From NCBI RefSeq assembly GCF_003185915.1, contig NZ_QHLZ01000006.1, positions 1-64,000 of the forward strand: DNA of 64,000 nucleotides, given 5' to 3'. The notes under the pieces were generated by a model that worked only from the letters and a program-made list of their open reading frames with translations, made no database searches and was not told the DNA's origin. This DNA is from Arthrobacter psychrochitiniphilus (GTDB lineage Bacteria > Actinomycetota > Actinomycetes > Actinomycetales > Micrococcaceae). Of the stretch, positions 17,072-25,737 are shown piece by piece (the first letter of the stretch is position 1; each line of letters opens with the position of its first letter). The translations under genes and the position numbers were made by a program.

Positions 17072-19270
17072 GTGTTGACGTCTGAGGTAAGCCCATATGG
17101 CAAGGCGGTCAGCGCAGTCCGGGCTGGTGAGCTCGATGCGGATGAGGCTGCGGATCAGCTGATCGACAGGATGACTGATCGGGAGCTCCTTGGACTGCTT
17201 GACGGCGACTCTCCCAAGCAGCTGCTGCCGCTCATCCCGGTGCTGCTGGATCGGCGGCCTTTCGTGGCCGGGGCGGTCCCGCGGCTCGGCATCCCGGGAA
17301 TCCGGTTTAGCGACGGCCCCCGCGGCGTTGTGATTGGCACCTCCACTGCCTTCCCTGTGACGATGGCGCGCGCCGCGACGTGGGACCCGTCTCTGGAGGA
17401 GCGGGTAGGTCACGCTATCGGGTTGGAGACCAGGGCACGGGGCGCCAACTACTCCGCCTCCGTGTGTGTCAACCTGCTTCGCCACCCCGCGTGGGGCCGG
17501 GCGCAGGAGTGTTACGGGGAGGATCCGGTGCTCACCGGCCGGATGGGGTCGGCCCTGACCCGAGGCGTACGTGTGAACGTGATGGCGTGTGTGAAGCACT
17601 TCGCGCTTAACTCGGTGGAGAACGAGCGCTTCGAGGTCGATGTCTCGGTCGGCGAGCACGCCCTCCACGAGGTGTACCTGCCGCACTTCAAGGCCGTTGT
17701 AGATGCGGGCGTCGATTCCGTGATGAGTGCTTACAACAGGGTGCGGGGCGAGTATATGGACGTCAATCGTCCACTGCTCACCGATGTGTTGCGGGACGAG
17801 TGGGGCTTCTCGGGGTTCGTGACGAGCGACTGGGTGTTCGGTACCCATGATGCGGTCCTGAGCCTTCAGGCGGGGATGGACGTGGAGATGCCGCTGCGGT
17901 TGGTGCGAGCCCGCGATCTGCCGGCCGCGCTCCACCGGGGTGAGGTGGCCCGTACGACCGTGCTGCGCTCAGCGCGCCGGATCCTGCGCACCAGCGTGCT
18001 GCATGCCGCGACGCGCGAGGAGGCGGTGCCGAGCCCGGCCCTCATTGCCTCGCCGGCGCATCGGAAGCTGGCCTACCAGGTAGCCGCAGAGTCGATCGTA
18101 TTGCTGAAGAACGAGATCACCGGCACTGCGCCGTTGCTACCATTGGCCCCCACGACCGGGCACCTCGCGGTGATCGGGCGCCTCGCGGGGCAGGCGAACC
18201 TAGGTGATCACGGTTCCTCACGCGTTCGGCCCCCCTCCACGGTCTCGCCGCTGCAGGGGCTAAGGGACGCGCTTCCCCAAGTACGGATCACGAGCACCTC
18301 CGGCAAAAACGTACGTGCCGCAGTCGCTGCGGCGGCCGCAGCGGAAACGGTCATCGTCGTCGTCGGCCTGGACCAGCACGATGAGGGCGAGTCGGTCGTC
18401 ACCGCTGGTGTGGACGTGGGCGTGCTCGGCCGGGCATTTGGCTCGGGTCGACTCCAAGGGCCGCTCATTGCCCTGGCACACTTTGCGTCACGGTTCGTCC
18501 GTGGCGGCGACCGCGACTCGCTCGATCTGCGCCCCTCCGATGTGCGCCTTATTCGCGCAGTCGCAGCAGTAAATTCACGGACCGTCGTCGTGCTGATCGG
18601 AGGCAGCGCGATCCTGACGGAGAAATGGCGAGACCGCGTGCCGGCGCTCCTCCTCGCCTGGTACGGAGGGATGGAGGGCGGCCATGCGCTAGCGAGCGTG
18701 CTCACCGGCGCCGCGGAGCCCGGTGGACGGCTGCCGTTTGTGCTGCCGACGGACGCCGCACATCTCCCGCCGTTCGACAGCGCTGCGAAGTCCGTCATCT
18801 ACGACGACAAGTGGGGTCAACGCATGCTCGACGGTGATGGGCACGCGCCAGCATTCCCGTTCGGGTTCGGCCTGGGCTACACGACAATCGAGCACCGGCT
18901 CCTCGACCACAAGTTCGACGACACGGGAGGCAGCGCTGACGTTCTCGTGACGAATACCGGTGATCGCGAGGGATCGACCGTCGTGCAGGTCTACGCCGCG
19001 GACACCTCCCTCCCCAAGCCGGTAGCGCAGCTGCTGGGCTTCCAGAAGGTCACGCTGCAGCCAGGGGCGGAGTCGACCGTCCGGGTCACATTGGATGCGG
19101 GACCCACTCTGCAGCGCGATCCGGCGACACAGCGCTGGGCTCCCCGCGCCGGCGACTGGGGTTTGCTTGCTGCCCAGCACAGCCCCAACAGCTGGGAACA
19201 CGCGCGCCGATTACGGTTCCCTGGGGCCTTGATCGAGAAAATCGGCGTCGTGGACGGTCAGCCGACCTGA
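17072..19270 (+). CDS. glycoside hydrolase family 3 (beta-glucosidase-like)
   Basis: The product of about 732 residues is a GH3 enzyme. The N-terminal TIM-barrel part has GIRFSDGPRGV, the ACVKHFALNS motif with the Lys-His pair, and GFVTSDWVFGTHD, whose Asp is the catalytic nucleophile. The alpha/beta sandwich starts near AESIVLLKNE and contains VIGRLAGQANLGDHGSSRV. A fibronectin III-like domain ends the protein (LVTNTGDREGSTVVQVYA, then KPVAQLLGFQKV). No signal peptide is seen, so it probably acts on imported glycosides. The start is uncertain: GTG 17072 or TTG 17075 follow GAGGAA; the frame is open further up but does not look coded. Third codon positions are much more G/C than in the neighbours. 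It converges on the glycosyltransferase gene with a 22-base gap. Confidence 0.88.
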   Translation: MLTSEVSPYGKAVSAVRAGELDADEAADQLIDRMTDRELLGLLDGDSPKQLLPLIPVLLDRRPFVAGAVPRLGIPGIRFSDGPRGVVIGTSTAFPVTMARAATWDPSLEERVGHAIGLETRARGANYSASVCVNLLRHPAWGRAQECYGEDPVLTGRMGSALTRGVRVNVMACVKHFALNSVENERFEVDVSVGEHALHEVYLPHFKAVVDAGVDSVMSAYNRVRGEYMDVNRPLLTDVLRDEWGFSGFVTSDWVFGTHDAVLSLQAGMDVEMPLRLVRARDLPAALHRGEVARTTVLRSARRILRTSVLHAATREEAVPSPALIASPAHRKLAYQVAAESIVLLKNEITGTAPLLPLAPTTGHLAVIGRLAGQANLGDHGSSRVRPPSTVSPLQGLRDALPQVRITSTSGKNVRAAVAAAAAAETVIVVVGLDQHDEGESVVTAGVDVGVLGRAFGSGRLQGPLIALAHFASRFVRGGDRDSLDLRPSDVRLIRAVAAVNSRTVVVLIGGSAILTEKWRDRVPALLLAWYGGMEGGHALASVLTGAAEPGGRLPFVLPTDAAHLPPFDSAAKSVIYDDKWGQRMLDGDGHAPAFPFGFGLGYTTIEHRLLDHKFDDTGGSADVLVTNTGDREGSTVVQVYAADTSLPKPVAQLLGFQKVTLQPGAESTVRVTLDAGPTLQRDPATQRWAPRAGDWGLLAAQHSPNSWEHARRLRFPGALIEKIGVVDGQPT

Positions 19271-19292
19271 GGTCGGTACGGGTCGCGCCCGG

Positions 19293-20771
19293 TCACCCGG
19301 GGAAGGTGCGAGGGTGTGCCGACAGTGCCTCAACGCGGACGGGGAGCACGTCGTCGCCTTTGAGCATGGCGCGGAGCAACCGCCGCGCTTCCCACCGAAG
19401 TGAGAGCGGTGCAACGTCACGCCGCAGTAACAGCCCCCCGTCCGGAGCCGCATACCGCTTCTGCAGATCGCCCAGTTCCTCCGATCGCAGCAGCGCCACC
19501 GTACTGCCTGTGGCCTGCTCGACCAGCCGGACCAGCGAGGATGGACCCGTGAGGTCAGTCGCGACGAAGTGATCCCCGCTAGATGTAAGGATCGTTTTTT
19601 GCGCCGCACGGGTGACCACCAGAGGACGGAACGGCCCGTCGAGCAAACCGTGCAGTACGTCAGCCGCCGCGTCAGGGCGGCCGATTCCCTGCGCTGCCGC
19701 TTGCATTCGTTGCAACCGGCCCGGCTCGCGCAGCAACTCGTCGATCTTCCAGCCGATGGTGGCAGTATTGTTGCAGCGAACAGCCGCCCCCTGTTCCATC
19801 AGATAATCACCGTTGCGGACCTCCTGCCCCGGGATGGGGTTGACCAGCACCATGGGCAGCCCTGCAGCCATGCACTCCGATGCCGTCAACCCGCCCGGTT
19901 TTCCCACGAAAAGGTCTGCGCGGCGCAGCAGCGCCGGCATTTCCGTTGTGAAGCCGAGGACACGGTAGCGGTCACCGGCGGAGGCTACGAGCGCCTCGAT
20001 GCGCTGCCTCAGCGCGTCGTTGTAACCACACACAATTGTGGCCGTGAAGGGGGAGCGCATATGCAGCATCTGCCGCACCACCGCGACGGCATAGTCACCT
20101 CCTTTCGCACCTGCCGAGATCAACAGCATCGGGGGCTCACTGACATCGCGCACGGGGGCAACATCCGGCATAGCCGCGATCGGGATCCCCGTGGCCGCGA
20201 CGCGGTCAGGAGGCAGACCGAGCGCCGTCAGCTCCACGTGCCCCTCCTCCCTGGCCACGAAGAGCATGTGGAATGCGCTCGTAAGCCACAGGCCCTGGAA
20301 GTCGTAGTCGGTGGTGACCACAGCAGTTCTAGCCTCGATCACGCCGCGAAGAAGAAGTGATGCCATCAGCTGGGCTGGCAAGAAGTGCGTGCACACGATA
20401 GCGGTGGGTCGGAATCGTTTGATCGCACGGATGACCGGAACCGCATTCACCCGAGTCCAGGGGTCGATTGGACCGCGGCGTCCGAACGGCGGATCACTGG
20501 CGTCATAGCCCCACTCGACCAGCCACGGCAACTCCCTGACCAAGACGAAGTAACCCTTCCCGAGCACGTCGCGGTAGAGTGCGCTACTGACCTGCAGCAC
20601 ATCCAGCACCAACACCTCGACGATGTCCGTGCGCGCGGCGCACGCCTGTTGGACCGCCGCCGCGGCGCTGTTGTGCCCCGATCCCACTCCTGCAGTGAGG
20701 ATCATGACGCGCTCCCCACTGCCGCTGCTTGAGCTCCGCGCTGATGGCCCACGCATGAAGACATTTTTCAT
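19293..20771 (-). CDS. MGDG synthase-like glycosyltransferase (GT28 type)
   Basis: The product of about 492 residues carries the N-terminal domain of monogalactosyldiacylglycerol synthases (MILTAGVGSGHNSAAAAVQ, then FRPTAIVCTHFLPAQLMA) and a GT28-like C-terminal donor domain (ISAGAKGG, then LVGKPGGLTASECMAAGLPM and NPIPGQEVRNGDYL). Such enzymes transfer sugar from a nucleotide donor to a lipid, carotenoid or similar acceptor at the membrane. About 100 C-terminal residues after the donor domain are of unknown type. ATG 20771 is preferred because GGGGGA lies 6 bases upstream; ATG 20777 is also possible. Codon use is GC-biased like the convergent GH3 gene, so the two appear to have arrived together. 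Confidence 0.85.
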   Translation of the reverse strand: MKNVFMRGPSARSSSSGSGERVMILTAGVGSGHNSAAAAVQQACAARTDIVEVLVLDVLQVSSALYRDVLGKGYFVLVRELPWLVEWGYDASDPPFGRRGPIDPWTRVNAVPVIRAIKRFRPTAIVCTHFLPAQLMASLLLRGVIEARTAVVTTDYDFQGLWLTSAFHMLFVAREEGHVELTALGLPPDRVAATGIPIAAMPDVAPVRDVSEPPMLLISAGAKGGDYAVAVVRQMLHMRSPFTATIVCGYNDALRQRIEALVASAGDRYRVLGFTTEMPALLRRADLFVGKPGGLTASECMAAGLPMVLVNPIPGQEVRNGDYLMEQGAAVRCNNTATIGWKIDELLREPGRLQRMQAAAQGIGRPDAAADVLHGLLDGPFRPLVVTRAAQKTILTSSGDHFVATDLTGPSSLVRLVEQATGSTVALLRSEELGDLQKRYAAPDGGLLLRRDVAPLSLRWEARRLLRAMLKGDDVLPVRVEALSAHPRTFPG

Positions 20772-20856
20772 GTTCATTCCCCCAACTGCTCATCGAAAAC
20801 CAAAACAGCCTCTATTTAGAGTATTGCAAATAAGGCAAACTCCACGGTTGGCGGTG

Positions 20857-21015
20857 TCAAGCCGTCTTAGCAACATCCTCGTTGAGTAGCTTGGTGAATA
20901 CTTCCCTTGGTGTGAGGAATCCCAAGACTGCCCGGGGGCGGGCGGTGAGCTCGCCGGTGATGGAGTCCAGATAGTGCGGGCGATTGTTGAGCTCGATGCC
21001 CTTGGGTAAGTACTC
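20857..21015 (-). pseudogene. IS30-family transposase C-terminal relic
   Basis: The minus strand ends with the pattern EYLPKGIELN, then TARPRAVLGFLTPREVF and a TGA stop. IS30 transposases end in a similar way (YLPKGTD..., LNxRPRKTLGxxTPxE). No integrase-core part remains upstream, so it is a fragment. It marks the right edge of the GC-rich GH3/glycosyltransferase insert. Confidence 0.65.
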
Positions 21016-21240
21016 CACTGCTCCGGGAATGCCTTCCCAAGGGCACAGACGTGAGCGTTCACAGGGCCGAAGACCTCGACTGGGCGCGGCCGAACTCAAC
21101 GACCGGCTGAAGGCCATGGAGTTTCTTATACTGGATTCGGGACGGGCAAGGAACATTCCCATCAAGTAACCGTGCTGCTTATGGTTGGGAGTTGAGACGT
21201 ATCTCCTCATGGTGTGATCAGGGGGTTGAGATAATTTTTG
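21016..21240. other. insertion-sequence debris
   Basis: Region between two transposase relics with no open gene. The plus-strand end (GGTTGAGATAATTTTTGGG) leads into the next relic. Confidence 0.4.
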
Positions 21241-21510
21241 GGTGAAATCGCGTTACATCGTTTTTCTGATGCCCAGTGGGCTATGAGTACGCCGTTCAGG
21301 CCCCAGAAGGCGGGCAAGTCCGCGAGGGACGCGCCACCGCCGCCAAAGCCTGAACGGGATCTGGATACGGCACTGACGGCTTTGCTGACCGGCGCCTACG
21401 TGGCCTGCCCCACAATGGAAACTGCAGAATCTCAGAAATCTGCTGACTGAGCCTGTTGATCACGCGATTGGCCGCTCCCACGGCGCGGACTGGCCGCCCG
21501 TTAGGACAAA
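21241..21510 (+). pseudogene. IS5-like transposase relic
   Basis: The plus strand reads LHRFSDAQWAMSTPF near the beginning, like the N-terminal (F)xLTDAQWxxLxPLLP of IS5-group transposases. About 70 codons later it reads IGRSHGADWPP, like the GRSRGGxxTK box. Intervening conserved parts (the LRTGAPWRDLP region and the first catalytic Asp) are not recognisable and a stop interrupts the frame. Family assignment is tentative. Confidence 0.4.
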
Positions 21511-21577
21511 GTTAGGACAAACTTGCACTCGGCTACCGCGCAGCAGCAGTCCTGCAGGCAGTTTTCATCTGGAGCAC

Positions 21578-21627
21578 CCCATGAGAAGGCACCTCCCATG
21601 AGAAGACACCCCCGTGAGGACACCTGC
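21578..21627. repeat. three imperfect 17-bp tandem repeats
   Basis: CCCATGAGAAGGCACCT, CCCATGAGAAGACACCC and CCGTGAGGACACCTG follow each other directly beyond the stop of the aldehyde dehydrogenase gene. A shorter direct repeat (TTAGGACAAA, twice) lies at about 21502-21521. Confidence 0.7.
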
Positions 21628-21628
21628 C

Positions 21629-23110
21629 TTAGCGCAGCGCGAAGATGGTGCGGTGCCAGTCCTTCTCGGCGGCGCCGGTCAGTTCGAACATGACGTGCTT
21701 GACCTGTGTGTATTCCTCGAGGGAGTACGCGCTCATGTCCTTGCCGAAGCCCGATTGCTTGAAGCCGCCATGGGGCATCTCGGAGATGATGGGGATGTGG
21801 TCATTGACCCACACACAACCGGCATGGATTTCGCGGGTGGCGCGCAGTGCCTTCTGCAGATCGCTTGTCCAGGCCGATGCGGCCAGCCCGTAGACGGTGT
21901 CATTGGCAAGGCGGATGGCCTCGTCGTCGTCGTCGAACGGCAGGACAACCAGCACGGGCCCAAAAACTTCGTCCTTGACGATCTCGCTCTCGGGTGCCGC
22001 ATCGATAACGAGAGTCGCCGGGTAGAAAGCGCCCTGAGCGAGAGCTCCGTCGGTGGGGATGTCCCCGCCGGCAATGACCTTCGCATAGCCTCGGGCCCGC
22101 TCGACCATCCCGGCCACGTGGTCGCGGTGCTTGAAGGAAACCAGCGAACCGATGTCCGCGCCGTCGTCCTCCTGCATGCCCAGCCTGATGTCCCTGAAAC
22201 GCTCAGCCAGCTTGTCGGTGAACTCCTGGTAGACGGAGCGGTGCACAATCGCGCGGGTTGCGGCGGTGCAATCCTGACCTGAATTGATCAGGCTTCCTGC
22301 AACGGCGCCATGGACTGCCGCGTCAACATCGGCATCCTCAAACACCACGAACGGCGCCTTGCCGCCTAGCTCAAGGTGAACCCGCTTCGTGGTTGCAGCC
22401 GCGGCCTCCATGACAGTGCGGCCCACCGCCGTGGATCCGGTAAAGGAGACCATGTCCACGTCCCCGTGTGCCATAAGTGCCGCACCCACCTCAGTGCCAG
22501 TGCCCACCAAGACATTGACGACGCCGGGCGGCAGCCCCGCATCATGGAGCGCCTGGGCGAACATCACCGAGGTCAGGGGAGTGATCTCGGCCGGCTTGAG
22601 CACAATCGTGTTGCCCGCAGCAATGGCTGGCAGGATTTTCCATCCGGCCATCTGCAGTGGGTAGTTCCACGGCGTGATGGAGCCGATAACACCGATGGCC
22701 TCACGGCGAATGCTTGAGGTGTGCTCGGGCGAATATTCGCCCGTGGCCTTGCCTTCAAGATGGCGGGCGGCGCCGGCGAAGAACTCCACATTGTCGATGG
22801 TGCCCGGCACGTCAAAATTCCGTGTCAGCCGCAGCGGCTTGCCTGTTTGGCTGCTCTCGATCTGGGCGAATTCCTCCGCGCGTTCGCTCAGGATTGCAGC
22901 AAAGCGGTGCAGGATGGCCGAGCGCTCGCCAGGTGGCGTGCGCGCCCACGCGGGGAACGCGGCGCGGGCGGCGGCCACGGCACTGTCGACGTCGTCCTCG
23001 TTGGCGAGGTCCACGGTAGCGACGATGGCGCCCGTGGCCGGATTGACGACGTCGTGCGTCTGGGCCGATGAGCCCTGCCGGATGCTGCCGTTGATGAACT
23101 GGTACATCAT
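21629..23110 (-). CDS. gamma-aminobutyraldehyde-type aldehyde dehydrogenase
   Basis: The 493-residue protein is an NAD-dependent aldehyde dehydrogenase. Visible motifs are the NAD segment ITPWNYPLQMAGWKILPAI, the FTGSTAVGR loop, the catalytic Glu in LELGGKAPFVV, the catalytic Cys in NSGQDCTAATRAIV, and EVFGPVLVVLPF. The NSGQDCTAATR box and overall pattern are those of PatD-like gamma-aminobutyraldehyde dehydrogenases, which oxidise 4-aminobutanal or 3-aminopropanal. It starts MMYQFINGS behind GGGAG. The TetR gene lies 58 bases upstream in the same direction, so both may be cotranscribed. It probably oxidises the aminoaldehyde made by the FAD oxidase of this locus. Confidence 0.9.
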   Translation of the reverse strand: MMYQFINGSIRQGSSAQTHDVVNPATGAIVATVDLANEDDVDSAVAAARAAFPAWARTPPGERSAILHRFAAILSERAEEFAQIESSQTGKPLRLTRNFDVPGTIDNVEFFAGAARHLEGKATGEYSPEHTSSIRREAIGVIGSITPWNYPLQMAGWKILPAIAAGNTIVLKPAEITPLTSVMFAQALHDAGLPPGVVNVLVGTGTEVGAALMAHGDVDMVSFTGSTAVGRTVMEAAAATTKRVHLELGGKAPFVVFEDADVDAAVHGAVAGSLINSGQDCTAATRAIVHRSVYQEFTDKLAERFRDIRLGMQEDDGADIGSLVSFKHRDHVAGMVERARGYAKVIAGGDIPTDGALAQGAFYPATLVIDAAPESEIVKDEVFGPVLVVLPFDDDDEAIRLANDTVYGLAASAWTSDLQKALRATREIHAGCVWVNDHIPIISEMPHGGFKQSGFGKDMSAYSLEEYTQVKHVMFELTGAAEKDWHRTIFALR

Positions 23111-23168
23111 GCTCCCTTGGGATGGGTGGGGTAAGGCCGTGGCGCGGCGTCCTGCCGCGCCCCGTGGT

Positions 23169-23861
23169 CTAGCGGGTACCGTCGCGCTCCACCGAATCGA
23201 GAATGGCGCCCAGGCCTGCCTGGAAAACGCTTATGCCGTCGAGGTCAAGAAGGCGCTGGCGATGTTCCTGGATCAGCGGGAAACCGGTGACTGAGGCCAC
23301 GGCAATTGCCTCCAACCAGGGCTCGTGGCCATTGGAGTTTGGTTTCGCCAGTACTTCTTGGGCCAGTCCTGAGCCATGGCCCAGGGTGAAGCTTTCCAGG
23401 GCGCCGTAATAATGCACTATGCGCTCACCGGACAGGCCGGCATCCTTGAGGCACAAAAGGACAAATTCGATGGCGTGCAGCTCGCCCTGGCCAAAGGTGT
23501 CCGTAGCGAAGGAGTCGCAGCCAATGGACGGGTATTTGATGAAGACATCGACTACGGCATTGAGGTAGCACTCAAGCCGAGGGCGCCATTCTTTAGGAGC
23601 CTGAGCCGTCGTGGCTTCCTCAAGCGCCATGGTGAACAATCTGTCCAGCGCTGCCTGCAGGATTGCGTCACGATTGCGGAAGTGGCGGTACATGGCGGTT
23701 GGGTTGGCACCAAGAGCCTCGCCGAGGCTCTTGAAAGTAAATCGCGACTGTGGTTCGTCGCGGGCAAGTTCCAGTACGGCGTCGATGATGGTGTCTGCAT
23801 CGAGCCGCACACGCCGTTCGGGGGGGAGTTCATCCGCTAGAACGGGGCTGGGGATAGCCAT
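23169..23861 (-). CDS. TetR/AcrR family transcriptional regulator
   Basis: The product of about 230 residues has an N-terminal TetR helix-turn-helix (FTFKSLGEALGANPTAMYRH) followed by FRNRDAILQAALDRLF and a ligand-binding helical domain. I start at ATG 23861 because the domain begins soon after; the frame continues 50 codons upstream through the operator region without protein character. It is divergent from the amidohydrolase operon. An inverted repeat TCAATG/CATTGA in the shared upstream region is a natural operator, so it probably represses both directions until an amine-derived ligand is present. Confidence 0.87.
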   Translation of the reverse strand: MAIPSPVLADELPPERRVRLDADTIIDAVLELARDEPQSRFTFKSLGEALGANPTAMYRHFRNRDAILQAALDRLFTMALEEATTAQAPKEWRPRLECYLNAVVDVFIKYPSIGCDSFATDTFGQGELHAIEFVLLCLKDAGLSGERIVHYYGALESFTLGHGSGLAQEVLAKPNSNGHEPWLEAIAVASVTGFPLIQEHRQRLLDLDGISVFQAGLGAILDSVERDGTR

Positions 23862-23943
23862 GTAGCACCGTCTCTTCCAAAAATTGATTGATTTGCTTCT
23901 TTGATTCCACGCTACATGAGAATCGCTGACCACAGTCAACGCT

Positions 23944-23976
23944 AATGTCAATGCCATTGTCAACGTCATTGACATT
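23944..23976. promoter_or_regulatory. palindromic operator between TetR gene and amidohydrolase operon
   Basis: AATGTCAATG at 23944-23953 and CATTGACATT at 23967-23976 are perfect inverted 10-mers spaced by 13 bases. The spacer contains a further CATTGTCAACG. Its place between the divergent TetR and amidohydrolase genes suits a TetR operator. Confidence 0.6.
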
Positions 23977-24032
23977 CTCAATTTTGCCGCATAACGTGAC
24001 GTGCAACACAACGTTCTATCGAGGGGTACACG

Positions 24033-25700
24033 ATGACAGTCGCGTCAACGATTTTTGGCAATGGCTTGGTCTACACAGGTTTGGAGCAGGGCCCCCGTCC
24101 TGCAGCGGTGGCCATCGGGGAAGGCCGCGTGCTGGCCATTGGCAGCATTGATGAGCTTTCAGCCTTTGTAACCAGGGATACACACCATGTTGACCTGCGT
24201 GGACGTCTCCTTATTCCGGGCTTTCAAGATGCGCACGTGCATCCCATCATGGCGGGCGTTGAACACCTGCAGTGCGACCTCAATGAGGCAACCACCGCAG
24301 ATGAAGCAGTTGCCGCTGTTCGTGACTATGCACAGAGCCACCCCGATGAGCCCTGGATCATTGGCGCAGGCTGGGCCATGGACCTGTTTCCGGGCGGAAC
24401 GCCCACACGCCAGATGCTTGACGCCGTGGTCTCGGACCGCCCCGTCTTGATTCAGAACCGCGACCATCACGGAGCCTGGGCCAACACCAAGGCCTTTGAA
24501 GTGGCCGGTATTGACGCCTCAACCCATGACCCCGCCAGCGGCCGTCTTGAGCGTGAGGCCGATGGCTATCCTGCCGGAACCGTTCATGAAGGCGCCATGG
24601 GGCTCTTTGACCATCTGCACCCGGGCATTGCGCCCGGTCAGGCCCGTGAGGGGTTGCTGTGGGCCCAAGAGCTCATGGTTTCCTACGGAATTACCGCCTG
24701 GCAAGACGCCTGGGTGGGTGCCTCCGAGGAAGGTTTCGGTGACACCCTGGCGGTCTACCGCCAGGCGCTTGAGGCTAACGAACTGAAGGTTCGCGTCCGC
24801 GCAGCCCAGTGGTGGGACCGGGTCGCTGGCCCTGAGCAGATCGAGGGAATCCTGGCACGGCGCGATCAAATCGCGGCCTCCTGCGACCCGCTGCGGCTTT
24901 CGGCGGGAACGGTAAAGGTCATGGTTGACGGCGTAGCCGAGAACTTCACCGCAGCTATGCACGCCCCCTACCGTGACAATCACGGACACGCTACTGACAA
25001 CCACGGGATTGAATTCTTTGAACCCGGCCAGATGCGCCAGTTCGTCACAGATCTGGACGCCAACGGCATGCAAGTCCATTTTCATGCCTTGGGGGACCGC
25101 GCAGTCACAGACGCCCTTGACGCCGTCGAGCATGCCCTGACCGTCAATGGTCCCAGCGGCAACCGGCACCACCTGGCGCACCTTCAGGTGGTGCGCAGTG
25201 AGGACGCGCCGCGTTTCGCAGCCATCGGCGCAACAGCCAACATCCAAGCACTCTGGGCGTGCCACGAAGAACAGCTTGACGAACTGACCTTACCGTTCAT
25301 GGAGGACGGCGCCGTCCAGCGCCACTATCCCTTCGGTGAACTTGCTGCCGCAGGTGCCCATCTGGCCGCCGGCAGTGACTGGGCGGTCTCTTCTCCCAAC
25401 CCGATTCTGGCCATTCACGTGGCGGTGAACAGGGTGGAACCGGGTGGCTCGCTGCCCGCGTTGGGACCGAAGCAGCACAAGCTCACGCTTAAAGCGATCC
25501 TCGATGCCTACACTCAGGGCACTGCATGGGTCAATCACCTCGATGCGGCCACCGGCACCATCCGTCCCGGGGCCCTCGCCGACCTGGCAATTCTTGATAA
25601 AAACCTCTTTGACATCCCCTCGCAGGATTTGCACACGGTCCAAGTGGACCAAACCTGGATTGCCGGCGAGCTTGTCTTTGCCCGGGGCGTGAGCCAGTGA
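24033..25700 (+). CDS. amidohydrolase family protein (YtcJ-like, amidohydrolase 3 type)
   Basis: The 555-residue protein has the metal-dependent hydrolase layout of amidohydrolase-3 enzymes. The first metal motif is GFQDAHVHPIMAG (H-x-H). Later come the catalytic-domain motifs HFHALGDRAVTDALDAVEH and GSDWAVSSPNP with the final metal Asp, and the C-terminal ALADLAILDKNLFDI. Relatives include N-substituted formamide deformylases, which release amines from N-acyl amines. No signal peptide is visible, so it is cytoplasmic. It is the first gene of a long plus-strand operon with a peptide-type ABC importer and an amine oxidase. My inference is that it deacylates an imported N-acylated amine. Confidence 0.88.
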   Translation: MTVASTIFGNGLVYTGLEQGPRPAAVAIGEGRVLAIGSIDELSAFVTRDTHHVDLRGRLLIPGFQDAHVHPIMAGVEHLQCDLNEATTADEAVAAVRDYAQSHPDEPWIIGAGWAMDLFPGGTPTRQMLDAVVSDRPVLIQNRDHHGAWANTKAFEVAGIDASTHDPASGRLEREADGYPAGTVHEGAMGLFDHLHPGIAPGQAREGLLWAQELMVSYGITAWQDAWVGASEEGFGDTLAVYRQALEANELKVRVRAAQWWDRVAGPEQIEGILARRDQIAASCDPLRLSAGTVKVMVDGVAENFTAAMHAPYRDNHGHATDNHGIEFFEPGQMRQFVTDLDANGMQVHFHALGDRAVTDALDAVEHALTVNGPSGNRHHLAHLQVVRSEDAPRFAAIGATANIQALWACHEEQLDELTLPFMEDGAVQRHYPFGELAAAGAHLAAGSDWAVSSPNPILAIHVAVNRVEPGGSLPALGPKQHKLTLKAILDAYTQGTAWVNHLDAATGTIRPGALADLAILDKNLFDIPSQDLHTVQVDQTWIAGELVFARGVSQ

Positions 25701-25737
25701 CTTCCCCAGCGCAAGTCACTATTTGTGGAGGAAACCC

